Source: Bacilli bacterium (GTDB lineage Bacteria; Bacillota; Bacilli; Paenibacillales; NBRC-103111). Taken from it: a DNA stretch of 55,294 bases. Under the pieces are notes generated by a model, which searched no databases, was not told the origin of the DNA, and saw only the letters and a program-made list of their open reading frames with translations. Position 1 is the stretch's first letter, and each line of letters begins with the position of its first letter. Position numbers and translations under genes: made by a program. The stretch is taken from positions 1 through 55,294 of the forward strand of contig JAQBPR010000251.1 in NCBI GenBank assembly GCA_028287395.1, read 5' to 3'. This document shows, piece by piece, positions 9,443-17,443 of the stretch.

Positions 9443-10519
9443 ATGGAACAAGTAAGATTAAAACGTTTGCGGGCAGTAATGAGCGAGCTTGAGCTTGAGG
9501 CCGTTTTGATTACAAATGCTTATAACCGCATGTATTTAACGGGATTTACAGGTACCTCCGGCTATGTATTAATCACGCAGGAACGAGCCATTTTGTTAAC
9601 GGACTTTCGTTATATGACACAAGCACCGCTGCAAGCGAAGTATTTTGAAGTTATGGAGCATGCTCCGAAAATGATTGTTACGGTAAAAGAACTTCTCACA
9701 ATTCTCAAGATTGATCGGCTTGGTTTTGAGCAAAATGAGCTGACCTTTGGTACACATCAAACCTATATGATTGAGCTTGCGCCCATTCTTTTAGAACCTA
9801 CAGACCAATTGATAGAAAAACTGCGTATCATTAAAGACGCCGCAGAGCTGCAAGTGATCCAAGAAGCGGCTGACCTGGCAGATCAAACCTTTTCTTATAT
9901 TTTAACGAAGCTAAAGCCGGGTGTTTCCGAAAGAGAAATTGCTTTGGAAATGGAAATATACATGCGTCGGCATGGAGCGGTTTCATCATCCTTTGATACG
10001 ATCGTTGCATCTGGCGAACGTTCAGCACTTCCACATGGGGTTGCAAGCGATCGATTGCTGCAAGCGAATGAATTTGTTAAGCTCGACTTTGGTGCTTACT
10101 ATAAAGGATACTGTTCCGATTTGACACGAACCGTTGTTTTGGGAAAGCCATCCGAGCGGCACAAGCAAATATACGATATTGTACTGGAAGCTCAGCTGCT
10201 TACATTGGATAAGCTAAAGCCAGGAATGACAGGTAAAGAAGCGGATGCAGTGGCAAGAGATGTGATTAAACAGGCTGGTTTCGGCGACCATTTTGGTCAT
10301 GGAACGGGTCATGGGCTTGGCATGGAAATTCACGAAGCGCCGAGACTTTCGCAGCTAAGCGAAGCGGTATTAGAAGCGGGCATGGTGGTTACCGTGGAGC
10401 CTGGCATTTATATTCCCGGCTTTGGCGGTGTACGGATTGAGGATGATGTAGTTTTAACGGAAAATGGCATTCGTATCTTTACTCATTCAACCAAAGATTT
10501 TTTGGTGATTGATATATAA
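9443..10519 (+). CDS. yqhT: M24 family Xaa-Pro aminopeptidase (YqhT-type)
   Basis: A peptidase of about 358 residues that removes residues ahead of proline from peptide N-termini. The creatinase N-domain (about 1-125) precedes the pita-bread catalytic domain, whose dinuclear metal ligands are visible: Asp in KLDFGAYYKG, Asp in CSDLTRTVV, His in GHGTGHGLG, Glu in TVEPGIY and Glu in VRIEDDV. The GTG at 9434 overlaps the aroQ end and its own ribosome binding site (GGGTGA), so the ATG at 9443 is preferred; the difference is three residues. A conserved neighbour of efp, where Pro-containing proteins are of interest on both sides, though no mechanistic link is known. Confidence 0.92.
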   Translation: MEQVRLKRLRAVMSELELEAVLITNAYNRMYLTGFTGTSGYVLITQERAILLTDFRYMTQAPLQAKYFEVMEHAPKMIVTVKELLTILKIDRLGFEQNELTFGTHQTYMIELAPILLEPTDQLIEKLRIIKDAAELQVIQEAADLADQTFSYILTKLKPGVSEREIALEMEIYMRRHGAVSSSFDTIVASGERSALPHGVASDRLLQANEFVKLDFGAYYKGYCSDLTRTVVLGKPSERHKQIYDIVLEAQLLTLDKLKPGMTGKEADAVARDVIKQAGFGDHFGHGTGHGLGMEIHEAPRLSQLSEAVLEAGMVVTVEPGIYIPGFGGVRIEDDVVLTENGIRIFTHSTKDFLVIDI

Positions 10520-10723
10520 GAGCGTGTTCAAGAAGTGATGAAATGGAGTAATGGATGTGCTTGTAAAGTCGAAAGTTTTGCTTTAGCAAAACTAGCTTCG
10601 TAAGCATATGCTTGTGCCGACTTTGAAAATGAGTTTCCCCCTTCGTCAATTCAAGAAACTCATTTTCAACTGAGGCTGAAAGCACATTCATTTCGCAATG
10701 CAGTTACACTTTTGAACACACTC
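10520..10723. repeat. Intergenic repeat family 1, full palindromic copy B (MITE-like)
   Basis: About 204 bp bounded by imperfect terminal inverted repeats, GAGCGTGTTCAA (10520-10531) and TTGAACACACTC (10712-10723). Inner inverted arms TTGAAAATGAGTTTC (10625-10639) and GAAACTCATTTTCAA (10657-10671) match those of copy D at 27577-27591 and 27610-27624 at 13 of 15 positions. A third hairpin, GTTTTGC-TTTA-GCAAAAC, lies at about 10577-10595. The element carries no credible ORF. It fills the gap between yqhT and efp. Confidence 0.7.
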
Positions 10724-10754
10724 AATAAACATCATATTCTAGGAGGAAATACAA

Positions 10755-11312
10755 GTGATATCCGTAAACGATTTTAAAACAGGCGTAACTATTGTAGTAG
10801 ATGGAGATTTATTTTCTGTCACAGATTTCCAACATGTAAAACCAGGAAAGGGCGCTGCCTTTGTCCGTTCCAAATTGAAAAATCTTCGTAATGGGAATGT
10901 AGTAGAGAAAACATTTCGTGCCGGCGAAAATCTTGTGCGAGCGGTTGTAGAAACGCGTGAAACACAATACCTTTATAACAGTGGCGCTGAATATTCATTT
11001 ATGGATACAGAAACATACGACCAATTCACTTTATCTTCCAAGCAATTGGAATGGGAGCAAAAGTTTTTGCAAGAAAACATGATAGTGAATATTGTCAATT
11101 TTCAAGGTGAAATTCTGGGGATTAACCTGCCGAATACAGTTGAATTAAAGGTGACTGAAACCGAGCCGGGCGTAAAAGGCAATACAGCGCAAGGTGCAAC
11201 GAAAAATGCTACTTTGGCAACAGGTTTAACGATTCAAGTACCGATGTTCATCAACGAAGGCGACGTATTGTTGATTGATACTCGTGAAGGCAGATATATT
11301 TCGCGTGCTTAA
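10755..11312 (+). CDS. efp: Elongation factor P
   Basis: A 185-residue EF-P that binds between the P and E sites of the ribosome and relieves stalling at polyproline stretches. Three beta-barrel domains are evident. The domain I loop VKPGKGAAF places Lys32 at the tip, the residue that carries 5-aminopentanol in Bacillus EF-P. The C-terminal signature around [19 protein letters not shown] is present. The start is a GTG eight bases after AGGAGG (10741-10746). It ends the yqh-efp block and is followed 33 bases later by aspartokinase. Confidence 0.97.
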   Translation: MISVNDFKTGVTIVVDGDLFSVTDFQHVKPGKGAAFVRSKLKNLRNGNVVEKTFRAGENLVRAVVETRETQYLYNSGAEYSFMDTETYDQFTLSSKQLEWEQKFLQENMIVNIVNFQGEILGINLPNTVELKVTETEPGVKGNTAQGATKNATLATGLTIQVPMFINEGDVLLIDTREGRYISRA

Positions 11313-11345
11313 TTTTTTGCAAATGCAAGGTTAGGAGTGAACAAG

Positions 11346-12602
11346 TTGTCTCTTATCGTAATGAAATTTGGCGGAAGCTCTGTTGGCGACGCAGAACGCA
11401 TACAACGAGTAGCGAAGCGAATTGTAAAAAGAAAGCGCGAAGGGCATCAATGTGTTGTCGTGGTTTCAGCCATGGGTGATACAACCGATGAACTAATTGA
11501 TTTATCTAAACAAATTTATAACGGCGCTCCGCCTGCACGTGAAATGGATATGTTATTGTCTACGGGAGAACAAATTTCTGTTGCTTTACTTTCGATGGCT
11601 ATTCAAAGCAACGATGAAAAAGCAATCTCATTTACAGGCTGGCAAGCAGGAATGTTAACGGAAGCTGTACATGGCAAAGCACGTATTACGAACATTCAAC
11701 CCGTAAGAGTAATGGATGCTTTGGCATCCGAGCATGTTGTCATTGTTGCCGGCTTTCAAGGAATGACGGCGGATGGTGAAATTACGACATTGGGGCGAGG
11801 CGGCTCAGATACGACGGCAGTTGCATTAGCAGCGGCTATTCGCGCGGATGTATGCGAAATTTATACGGATGTGGATGGGGTGTATTCAACCGATCCTCGC
11901 GTAGTCAAAACAGCACGTAAACTAAATGAAATATCTTATGACGAAATGTTGGAATTGGCTAATTTGGGAGCCGCTGTTTTGCATCCAAGAGCCGTCGAAT
12001 ATGCTAAGCATAATCAAGTTTCCTTGATGGTTCGTTCAAGCTTTAACGAAAACGAAGGTACACATGTAAAGGAGGAAGCCTCCATGGAGCAAGGGGTCGT
12101 CGTTCGCGGCATCGCTTTTGATAAGAATGTAGCTCGCATTAGCATTATTGCCGTACCGGAAAAACCAGGTCAGCTGGCTACTGTATTTTCATCTTTGGCT
12201 AAAGCACAAATTGATGTGGATATCATCGTCCAAAGCGGTGTGCAAAGTGGTTTAGCCGATTTTTCATTTACTGTTTCATTATCTGATGTGGATAAAGCAA
12301 TGGATGTGTTGAAAAAAATTCACGCGCAAGTAGGCTATAAAGAAGCGACTTCACAGGTGAATTTAGTGAAGGTTTCTATTGTGGGCGCGGGAATGGTTAG
12401 TAATCCTGGTGTTGCCGCAACCATGTTTGAAACCATTTCACAATTGGGAATCAGCATTAATATGGTCAGCACTTCAGAAATTAAAATGTCCTGTGTGATT
12501 GATGGTTCACGATTAACGGAAGTTGTTCGTGCGCTGCATACTGCATATGGCTTGGATTCCGAGCAGCAAGCTTTTGTAGGCGGTCCTTCTGAAAGAAGGT
12601 AA
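11346..12602 (+). CDS. lysC: Aspartokinase, alpha subunit
   Basis: A kinase of about 418 residues that phosphorylates aspartate, the first step to lysine, threonine, methionine and diaminopimelate. The N-terminal amino-acid-kinase domain has VMKFGGSSVGD, the FxxG-type GRGGSDTTAVALA motif and EIYTDVDGVYSTDPR. Two C-terminal ACT domains (about 260-415) bind the feedback inhibitor. The TTG at 11346 lies eight bases after AGGAG (11333-11337); a GTG at 11337 overlaps that site. An internal start for a beta subunit lies at 12084. No lysine riboswitch is visible in the 33-base gap after efp, unlike Bacillus lysC. The isozyme (LysC or DapG type) cannot be settled from sequence alone. Confidence 0.92.
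   Translation: MSLIVMKFGGSSVGDAERIQRVAKRIVKRKREGHQCVVVVSAMGDTTDELIDLSKQIYNGAPPAREMDMLLSTGEQISVALLSMAIQSNDEKAISFTGWQAGMLTEAVHGKARITNIQPVRVMDALASEHVVIVAGFQGMTADGEITTLGRGGSDTTAVALAAAIRADVCEIYTDVDGVYSTDPRVVKTARKLNEISYDEMLELANLGAAVLHPRAVEYAKHNQVSLMVRSSFNENEGTHVKEEASMEQGVVVRGIAFDKNVARISIIAVPEKPGQLATVFSSLAKAQIDVDIIVQSGVQSGLADFSFTVSLSDVDKAMDVLKKIHAQVGYKEATSQVNLVKVSIVGAGMVSNPGVAATMFETISQLGISINMVSTSEIKMSCVIDGSRLTEVVRALHTAYGLDSEQQAFVGGPSERR
12068..12602 (+). CDS. lysC: Aspartokinase beta subunit from an internal in-frame start
   Basis: Within the aspartokinase gene a strong internal Shine-Dalgarno AAAGGAGG (12068-12075) precedes an in-frame ATG at 12084 by eight bases. Translation from there would yield a regulatory subunit of about 172 residues, essentially the two ACT domains. 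This reproduces the known Bacillus LysC arrangement, where alpha and beta come from one gene with the same stop and form an alpha2-beta2 enzyme. The listed start includes the ribosome binding site. That it is used here is inference. Confidence 0.7.
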
Positions 12603-12620
12603 GCATTTATTTAATTAATT

Positions 12621-12709
12621 GTGTCTGCTTGAAAAGTGGCGTAGGGGAATGAAAGAAAGGCACATTCTTTCATGTACCGTAGGTAAACTTTTTAAACGGG
12701 CAATTACAC
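12621..12709. repeat. Intergenic repeat family 1, copy C
   Basis: A short copy between the convergent aspartokinase and UPF0756 genes. ATGAAAGAA (12650-12658) pairs with TTCTTTCAT (12666-12674). The right half, CACATTCTTTCATGTACCG and on to AACTTTTTAAA, is nearly identical to the right half of copy D (27640-27673). It could fold as a hairpin on either strand and may help end both transcripts. Confidence 0.6.
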
Positions 12710-13165
12710 GGATTTGAAAAAAAATTGCACTATTTTTAATATAATTGCGGTTATTCCAGCTGCCATTAGAGGCCCAACCGGAATACCGCGCATAAATACG
12801 ACGCCAAGTATAGATCCAAGGACTAGACCCGCAATAATTTGCGGGTCTATTTTTAATAGCTCCAGACCTTTTCCGTTCATGTAGGTTGCTATGGCGCCGC
12901 CCGTTAAAGCAATGATTCCCGGCCAAGAGGTAAATACCGCCAGAACATCACGAATTGTTATTTTCTCACTTGCAAACGGTACTAAAACACCTATGGTTAA
13001 AAAGAGCAATCCTAGCTCCAATCCACGGCGTTCCAAGCTTGGAAAGTATCGATCAAGACTGAGAAGCTTGAAAATGAGTAAGGTACAAGCGGCTGTTGTA
13101 ATAATATTGGAACGACCAACCATGCCTATGATAATTAGTATGACCAGTAATATATTGCCACTCAT
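12704..13165 (-). CDS. UPF0756 (DUF441) membrane protein, YtwI-like
   Basis: A 153-residue protein with four or five hydrophobic segments. It has the UPF0756 family look: [18 protein letters not shown] at the start, an [22 protein letters not shown] helix-turn, and [24 protein letters not shown] near the end. The family has no established function; members are widespread in Firmicutes, including B. subtilis YtwI. It follows comB on the minus strand with 39 bases between them, so it may be co-transcribed with comAB. Confidence 0.85.
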   Translation of the reverse strand: MSGNILLVILIIIGMVGRSNIITTAACTLLIFKLLSLDRYFPSLERRGLELGLLFLTIGVLVPFASEKITIRDVLAVFTSWPGIIALTGGAIATYMNGKGLELLKIDPQIIAGLVLGSILGVVFMRGIPVGPLMAAGITAIILKIVQFFFKSV

Positions 13166-13204
13166 CGTGATGACCCCTTGTCCTCATAAAGTTCTTTTTA
13201 AATT

Positions 13205-13939
13205 CTATGAGTGACAAACGTTTTTAGAACGTTGGGAGAGGATCACCCCTTGATCGAAGATCGGAACCAATTCTGTTAAATTCATCTGCGCGCAATAAGC
13301 GATATCTTCCTCAAACCCCAATCCTCTTAATTTTTTTCCGTTTGCACATTGCAGTAAGGCTTGTGGAAGTAGATCTTTTACTTGAAGGAAGCTGCTCTGC
13401 ATACAAAGGCCAAAATCATTAATGTCTGGTCTTGCTTCTGAATAATTAACCATTTCATTGACAATACAACCTGCACATAAGCCATCTTCCCACGAAAATA
13501 GATCGTTTGTTCCAGCACACAGCAAGCTAATATCTTGATTTAGTTTAATCGCTTCCTTGGCACAGGCTTGTGCATTAATAAAAGCGCCAATCAATATATG
13601 ATTGGCAAGCCGCGCTTGTCGTATTACGCGGGTTCCATTCGTCGTTGTCAGTAAAATTCGTTTCCCTCGAATGATGGATGTCCTGTATTCTAAAGGTGAA
13701 TTTCCAAGGTCGAAGCCGGCAATTTTACGGCATTCCCTTTCTCCGCAAAGCAAATCTCTATGCGTGTATATGGCTTTAGTTTGCTCAATGGTTTCGAATG
13801 GAATGACACATGCACTACCGTACTGTAATGCCGTTATAATATTGGTGGTTGCTCGTAAAATATCGATTACAATAACCGTTCTATTCAATAGCGAATCTGG
13901 TTGAGCTTCTTTTATACTAGAAAGAACCGTGATTTTCAA
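13205..13939 (-). CDS. comB: 2-phosphosulfolactate phosphatase ComB
   Basis: A 244-residue ComB-family enzyme. It hydrolyses (R)-2-phospho-3-sulfolactate to 3-sulfolactate. Family motifs seen are VIVIDILRATTNIITAL, LLCGERECRKIAGFDLGNSP, TTTNGTRVI and LLCAGTNDLFSWEDGLCAG, carrying the acidic and Gly-rich residues of the active site. The start is a TTG at 13939 behind GGCGGTGA. It lies 17 bases downstream of comA, forming a two-gene unit equivalent to B. subtilis yitC-yitD. Sulfolactate accumulates in Bacillus spores, so a sporulation role fits the genome, while coenzyme M synthesis is unlikely here. Confidence 0.9.
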   Translation of the reverse strand: MKITVLSSIKEAQPDSLLNRTVIVIDILRATTNIITALQYGSACVIPFETIEQTKAIYTHRDLLCGERECRKIAGFDLGNSPLEYRTSIIRGKRILLTTTNGTRVIRQARLANHILIGAFINAQACAKEAIKLNQDISLLCAGTNDLFSWEDGLCAGCIVNEMVNYSEARPDINDFGLCMQSSFLQVKDLLPQALLQCANGKKLRGLGFEEDIAYCAQMNLTELVPIFDQGVILSQRSKNVCHS

Positions 13940-13956
13940 ATATTCACCGCCTTCAT

Positions 13957-14802
13957 TTAAATCTCATAATTTATTTCATAGACGTTTTCAGATGCTTGCA
14001 TAGGCTCACCTGGAAACACAAAAGTGTCAGAACGCAGTCCTCTCCGCAGAGCTTCCAATGCTAAAATGTCTTGTGCGCTGATGTTTCCTAGATTAATCTC
14101 CGGTCCAAGCATATGGATGAGATGTACTTGCTGTGATTTTTGCGGAGCTTCCCACAATAAAAAATTCTGGTTCGGAATATGGGTGAGTACAGAGAGAATT
14201 TGATCGTCTTTACATTTACCATTCTTATCAAATATACCCACACCCTCGCCCGATTCTCTGCCTTCAATGGTGACTAATTCCGCGCCAAGCCTAATGTCCA
14301 TAGTGACGGTTTGAATCAACGCTTTCATTTCAATTGTTGACCCCCAACACTTCTTGCCGTACTCCGTGATCACGTTCAATCCTTCATCCAATCCTTTTAA
14401 TATCAAACGACTGCGGATGTTACGATCCAGTTCAATGGTCCCATCCGAAACTTCTACCGCAGTAAACCCCAGTTCACGAACCGTTTCAAAATATTCATTC
14501 ACAAGTTCATTTGCTACAGCCACTTCTAAAAATGTTCCGCCGGGATAAATTGCAATTTTTTTTGATTTGGCTAGTTCAATTTTTCGTTTCAGCAGGTTTT
14601 GCGGATAGAGAGGTGAGGTACCAAAACCGATTTTAATCATATCGATATGGGAGGCTGCTGTTTCTAATAAATCTTCAAAAGCATGATATCCAAGCCCTTT
14701 ATCAATGATCATTGTTTTCCCGTTTGTTCTTGGCTTTTCTACTCTTCGCCCTGTAGGATCGAGCAAAGTTGGATGCCAATGAGATAATGTGGTTTTTTCC
14801 AT
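13957..14802 (-). CDS. comA: Phosphosulfolactate synthase ComA
   Basis: A 281-residue TIM-barrel enzyme that adds sulfite to phosphoenolpyruvate to give 2-phospho-3-sulfolactate. Family motifs include MIIDKGLGYHAFEDLLE, DMIKIGFGTSPLYP, IAIYPGGTFLEVA, AVEVSDGTIEL and TIEGRESGEGVGI. The last two contribute the acidic and Arg residues around the phosphate. The C-terminus is longer than in archaeal ComA, as in Bacillus YitD. It heads the comA-comB unit. The ATG at 14802 follows GAGGAGATATCC. Sigma-E control is expected from the Bacillus precedent, but a clean promoter was not identified. Confidence 0.9.
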   Translation of the reverse strand: MEKTTLSHWHPTLLDPTGRRVEKPRTNGKTMIIDKGLGYHAFEDLLETAASHIDMIKIGFGTSPLYPQNLLKRKIELAKSKKIAIYPGGTFLEVAVANELVNEYFETVRELGFTAVEVSDGTIELDRNIRSRLILKGLDEGLNVITEYGKKCWGSTIEMKALIQTVTMDIRLGAELVTIEGRESGEGVGIFDKNGKCKDDQILSVLTHIPNQNFLLWEAPQKSQQVHLIHMLGPEINLGNISAQDILALEALRRGLRSDTFVFPGEPMQASENVYEINYEI

Positions 14803-14995
14803 TCGGATATCTCCTCGCTGTCTTAAAAAGGTTTTGTTATGAGACCATCATATGCCAATCGCTAGGGATTGTGCCCATTATGCCTAAAATAAAACAAGCC
14901 TGCATAGAGTAATAGAGTGTATTAATAAGCGCCATTTATTAAATACGCGCTAATGTAGAAGCTTGTTCCAAGGCTAGTTAGTGGAGGTGAAAGGG

Positions 14996-15262
14996 TTGAT
15001 TAATAAATTTGTACTAAGTATGGCTGCGATCCGCATTATATCAGGAAGCTTGGAGGTACTGGCAGCGCTGTTAATGATTCGTTTAAACCAAGTAGAGAAA
15101 GCATTGCTAGTTAATTCCGGACTTGCGATGGTCGGTCCATTCGTATTGTTGACAACGACAACCATTGGGATGCTGGGTATTGCGGATAAGTTGTCTTTTG
15201 GCAAAATGGCATGGGTATTGCTTGGCGTTAGCTTTATATTTTTTGGCATTTTAAAAAAATGA
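14996..15262 (+). CDS. yqhV: YqhV family (DUF2619) membrane protein
   Basis: An 88-residue protein with three hydrophobic segments and the family core MAAIRIISGSLEVLAALLM. The TTG at 14996 follows GGAGGTGA by five bases; the longer frame from a GTG at 14981 would overlap that ribosome binding site. In B. subtilis yqhV lies directly upstream of spoIIIAA, as here. The function is unknown. A separate sigma-E promoter just behind it suggests the spoIIIA operon is not simply read through from yqhV. Confidence 0.85.
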   Translation: MINKFVLSMAAIRIISGSLEVLAALLMIRLNQVEKALLVNSGLAMVGPFVLLTTTTIGMLGIADKLSFGKMAWVLLGVSFIFFGILKK

Positions 15263-15266
15263 AATG

Positions 15267-15294
15267 GTATATTTCGTGAATTCAAACATACATA
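15267..15294 (+). promoter_or_regulatory. Sigma-E promoter of the spoIIIA operon
   Basis: GTATATT (15267-15273) as the -35 and CATACATA (15287-15294) as the -10, 13 bases apart, closely fit the sigma-E consensus (ATATT, 13-15 bases, CATACANT). The predicted start lies near 15301, 33 bases before the spoIIIAA ATG. The Bacillus operon is also sigma-E dependent, which supports the call. Confidence 0.75.
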
Positions 15295-15333
15295 TGTTGT
15301 AGAGCATATTTGGACAACTTGGAGGCGGGTGTC

Positions 15334-16296
15334 ATGTTTGAGTCTGTATACGCTGTTTTACCGTTTCCCCTAAAAACGGTAATTCAGCAGCTTCCAACAG
15401 ATGTTTTAAATGAATTAGAAGAGATTCGTATTCGAGAGTGCCGTCCTTTGGAAATTGTGTTTAAAGGTCGTTATGCATTCATTTCCTCACAAGGCGAATT
15501 GTGTGAAAACGATACAGGCGCTCATCGACCGACTCGTGAAGAGTGCGTTAAGCTGTTGGATCTGCTGACGAATCATTCCGTATATTCTTACGATGAGGAG
15601 CTTAAACGCGGCTATATTACGATTGTAGGCGGTCATCGTGTTGGACTGGCAGGCAGAACGCTGCTAGAGCAGGGGAAAGTAAAGCATATTCGTGATATCA
15701 GCAGCTTTAATATTCGCATTGCGAGAGAAGTGATGGATTGTGGCAAAAAAGTGCTTCCAGCGCTATTCGATTCCGCAGCACGGACGATCCATCACACGCT
15801 TGTCATTTCACCTCCGCAGCGGGGGAAGACGACATTAATTCGCGATTTAGCACGCCTGATCAGCTATGGTTACTGGCCCTCAAATATGCATATGAAGGGA
15901 TTGAAGGTTGGCATAGTGGACGAGCGTTGTGAATTGGCAGCATGCGTAAGGGGAGTACCCAAATTTGATGTTGGACCGCGTACGGATGTGCTCGATGCTT
16001 GTCCGAAAGCAGAGGGAATGATGATGATGATTCGCGCGATGTCGCCTGATGTGATTGTTGTCGATGAAATTGGCCGCGAAGAAGATGCGGAGGCGATTCA
16101 AGAAGCGCTCCATGCGGGAATTCGTCTGATCGCAAGCGCCCATGGCAACGATCTCAATGATATTCGCAGACGGCCTGTACTGCAGAAGTTAATCTCCGCA
16201 GAAATTTTTTCTCGCTATGTTGTTTTGCATAGCAAAGATGGAACGGTTGCTATTCATTCTGTTAGCGACGCAAAGGGCAACCAAGTGCCATGCTGA
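15334..16296 (+). CDS. spoIIIAA: Stage III sporulation protein AA (ATPase)
   Basis: An ATPase of about 320 residues from the type II/IV secretion family that powers the SpoIIIA-SpoIIQ channel between mother cell and forespore. The Walker A motif PPQRGKTTL is at about 160-168. A Walker B-like DVIVVDEIGREEDAEA follows at about 245. The ATG at 15334 follows GGAGG by eight bases, preferred over an upstream TTG at 15310 that has no ribosome binding site. First gene of the complete spoIIIAA-AH operon; its end overlaps spoIIIAB (ATGCTGA). It acts in the mother cell under sigma-E. Confidence 0.95.
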   Translation: MFESVYAVLPFPLKTVIQQLPTDVLNELEEIRIRECRPLEIVFKGRYAFISSQGELCENDTGAHRPTREECVKLLDLLTNHSVYSYDEELKRGYITIVGGHRVGLAGRTLLEQGKVKHIRDISSFNIRIAREVMDCGKKVLPALFDSAARTIHHTLVISPPQRGKTTLIRDLARLISYGYWPSNMHMKGLKVGIVDERCELAACVRGVPKFDVGPRTDVLDACPKAEGMMMMIRAMSPDVIVVDEIGREEDAEAIQEALHAGIRLIASAHGNDLNDIRRRPVLQKLISAEIFSRYVVLHSKDGTVAIHSVSDAKGNQVPC

Positions 16297-16808
16297 AGCT
16301 CATAGGTGCATTATTCATTTTATTCGCAGCGACGATGATTGGATTTTATCAGGCCTTGCAGCTAGCAAGGCGGCCAAGGCAAATCCGACAATTGATTCAA
16401 GCATTGCAGAGGCTGGAAACAGAAATTTTGTACGGATTCACGCCGTTACCTGATGCACTCCGGTCGATCAGTCGACCGTTGGATTTACCGCTTGCGAAGA
16501 TATTCTCTCTTGCTGCAGAGCAGCTTACCAATCTTAGTGGTCACTCTACAGAAGAAAGCTGGCGATTTGCGATTCAGACAGGCTGGTATGAAACTGCAAT
16601 GAAGGTGACGGAGCAGGAAGCGCTGCAGCAGCTTGGATTAACCTTAGGGATTACAGATCGCGAAGATCAAATCAAACATTTGCGTTTGACGATTAGCCAG
16701 CTTCAAGCGGAGGAATTGTCAGCATGGGAGGAACAGAAGAAATACGAAAAAATGTGGAAAAGCTTAGGGGTTTTAACCGGGGCGCTCGTTGTTATACTAA
16801 TGTATTGA
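16290..16808 (+). CDS. spoIIIAB: Stage III sporulation protein AB
   Basis: A 172-residue protein with a hydrophobic helix at each end (about 1-20 and 152-171) and a helical middle, including RLETEILYGFTPLPDAL. The fold resembles GspF of type II secretion systems; in the feeding-tube apparatus it is a membrane platform component working with the SpoIIIAA ATPase. The length equals B. subtilis SpoIIIAB (171). The start overlaps the spoIIIAA stop by seven bases, indicating translational coupling. Confidence 0.93.
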   Translation: MLKLIGALFILFAATMIGFYQALQLARRPRQIRQLIQALQRLETEILYGFTPLPDALRSISRPLDLPLAKIFSLAAEQLTNLSGHSTEESWRFAIQTGWYETAMKVTEQEALQQLGLTLGITDREDQIKHLRLTISQLQAEELSAWEEQKKYEKMWKSLGVLTGALVVILMY

Positions 16809-16827
16809 TCGTGGTGAGGTGCCAACA

Positions 16828-17031
16828 ATGAACGTAGATGTGAACGCCATCTTTCAAATTGCCGGCATCGGCATCATCATTGCGATGATTCACACCGTGC
16901 TTAAACAAATGGGAAAAGAAGATATGGCGCAATGGGTCACGCTTATCGGCTTTGTCGTTGTGATGTTCATGGTCATTCACATGCTGAACGACTTATTCAA
17001 GGAAATTAAAACTATTTTTTTATTTCAGTAG
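16828..17031 (+). CDS. spoIIIAC: Stage III sporulation protein AC
   Basis: A 67-residue protein with two membrane helices, matching B. subtilis SpoIIIAC (68 residues), with VNAIFQIAGIGIIIAM and the loop KQMGKEDMAQW between helices. The ATG at 16828 lies seven bases after GGTGAGGT; a GTG at 16819 overlaps that site. A small integral membrane component of the SpoIIIA channel complex. It is directly abutted by spoIIIAD. Confidence 0.93.
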   Translation: MNVDVNAIFQIAGIGIIIAMIHTVLKQMGKEDMAQWVTLIGFVVVMFMVIHMLNDLFKEIKTIFLFQ

Positions 17032-17430
17032 GTGAGCAGACTGGAGATCATTCAAATTGTCGGACTTGGTCTTTTGGCAACCGTGCTGTCATTAATTATA
17101 AAAGAACAAAAACCATTATTCGCTTTTTTATTAACCACGTTTACAGGAATAGTTATTTTCTTTTTTCTGATTGGCAAAATACATCTGATCATTCAATTGC
17201 TGCAGGATTTAACCGAGAAATCCAAGATCAATCCGATTTATTTGAAGACGGTTTTAAAAATTATCGGGATTGCTTATATTGCTGAATTTGGTGCTCAGAT
17301 TGTCAGGGATACAGGGCAGGAAGCGATTGCTTCCAAAATAGAGCTTTCCGGAAAAATTCTGATCATGGTGATGGCTGTCCCGATCATTTCCGTCATTATC
17401 CAAAGTGTCATCCAACTCATGCCGACGTAA
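17032..17430 (+). CDS. spoIIIAD: Stage III sporulation protein AD
   Basis: A 132-residue protein with about four membrane helices, related to SpoIIIAC in its N-terminal half (EIIQIVGLGLLATVLSLIIKEQKP, given here in part). The start is uncertain. The GTG at 17032 directly follows the spoIIIAC stop, but the ribosome binding site AGGTGAG (17030-17036) overlaps it and would better serve a start about nine codon-bases later, where only a CTG exists. The GTG is kept. A channel component required for forespore sigma-G activity. Confidence 0.9.
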   Translation: MSRLEIIQIVGLGLLATVLSLIIKEQKPLFAFLLTTFTGIVIFFFLIGKIHLIIQLLQDLTEKSKINPIYLKTVLKIIGIAYIAEFGAQIVRDTGQEAIASKIELSGKILIMVMAVPIISVIIQSVIQLMPT

Positions 17431-17443
17431 AATGGAGGGAAAT

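Noticed and set aside
10479-10691. 70-codon minus-strand frame between yqhT and efp
   Set aside because: It lies over the palindromic repeat element and is a by-product of it.
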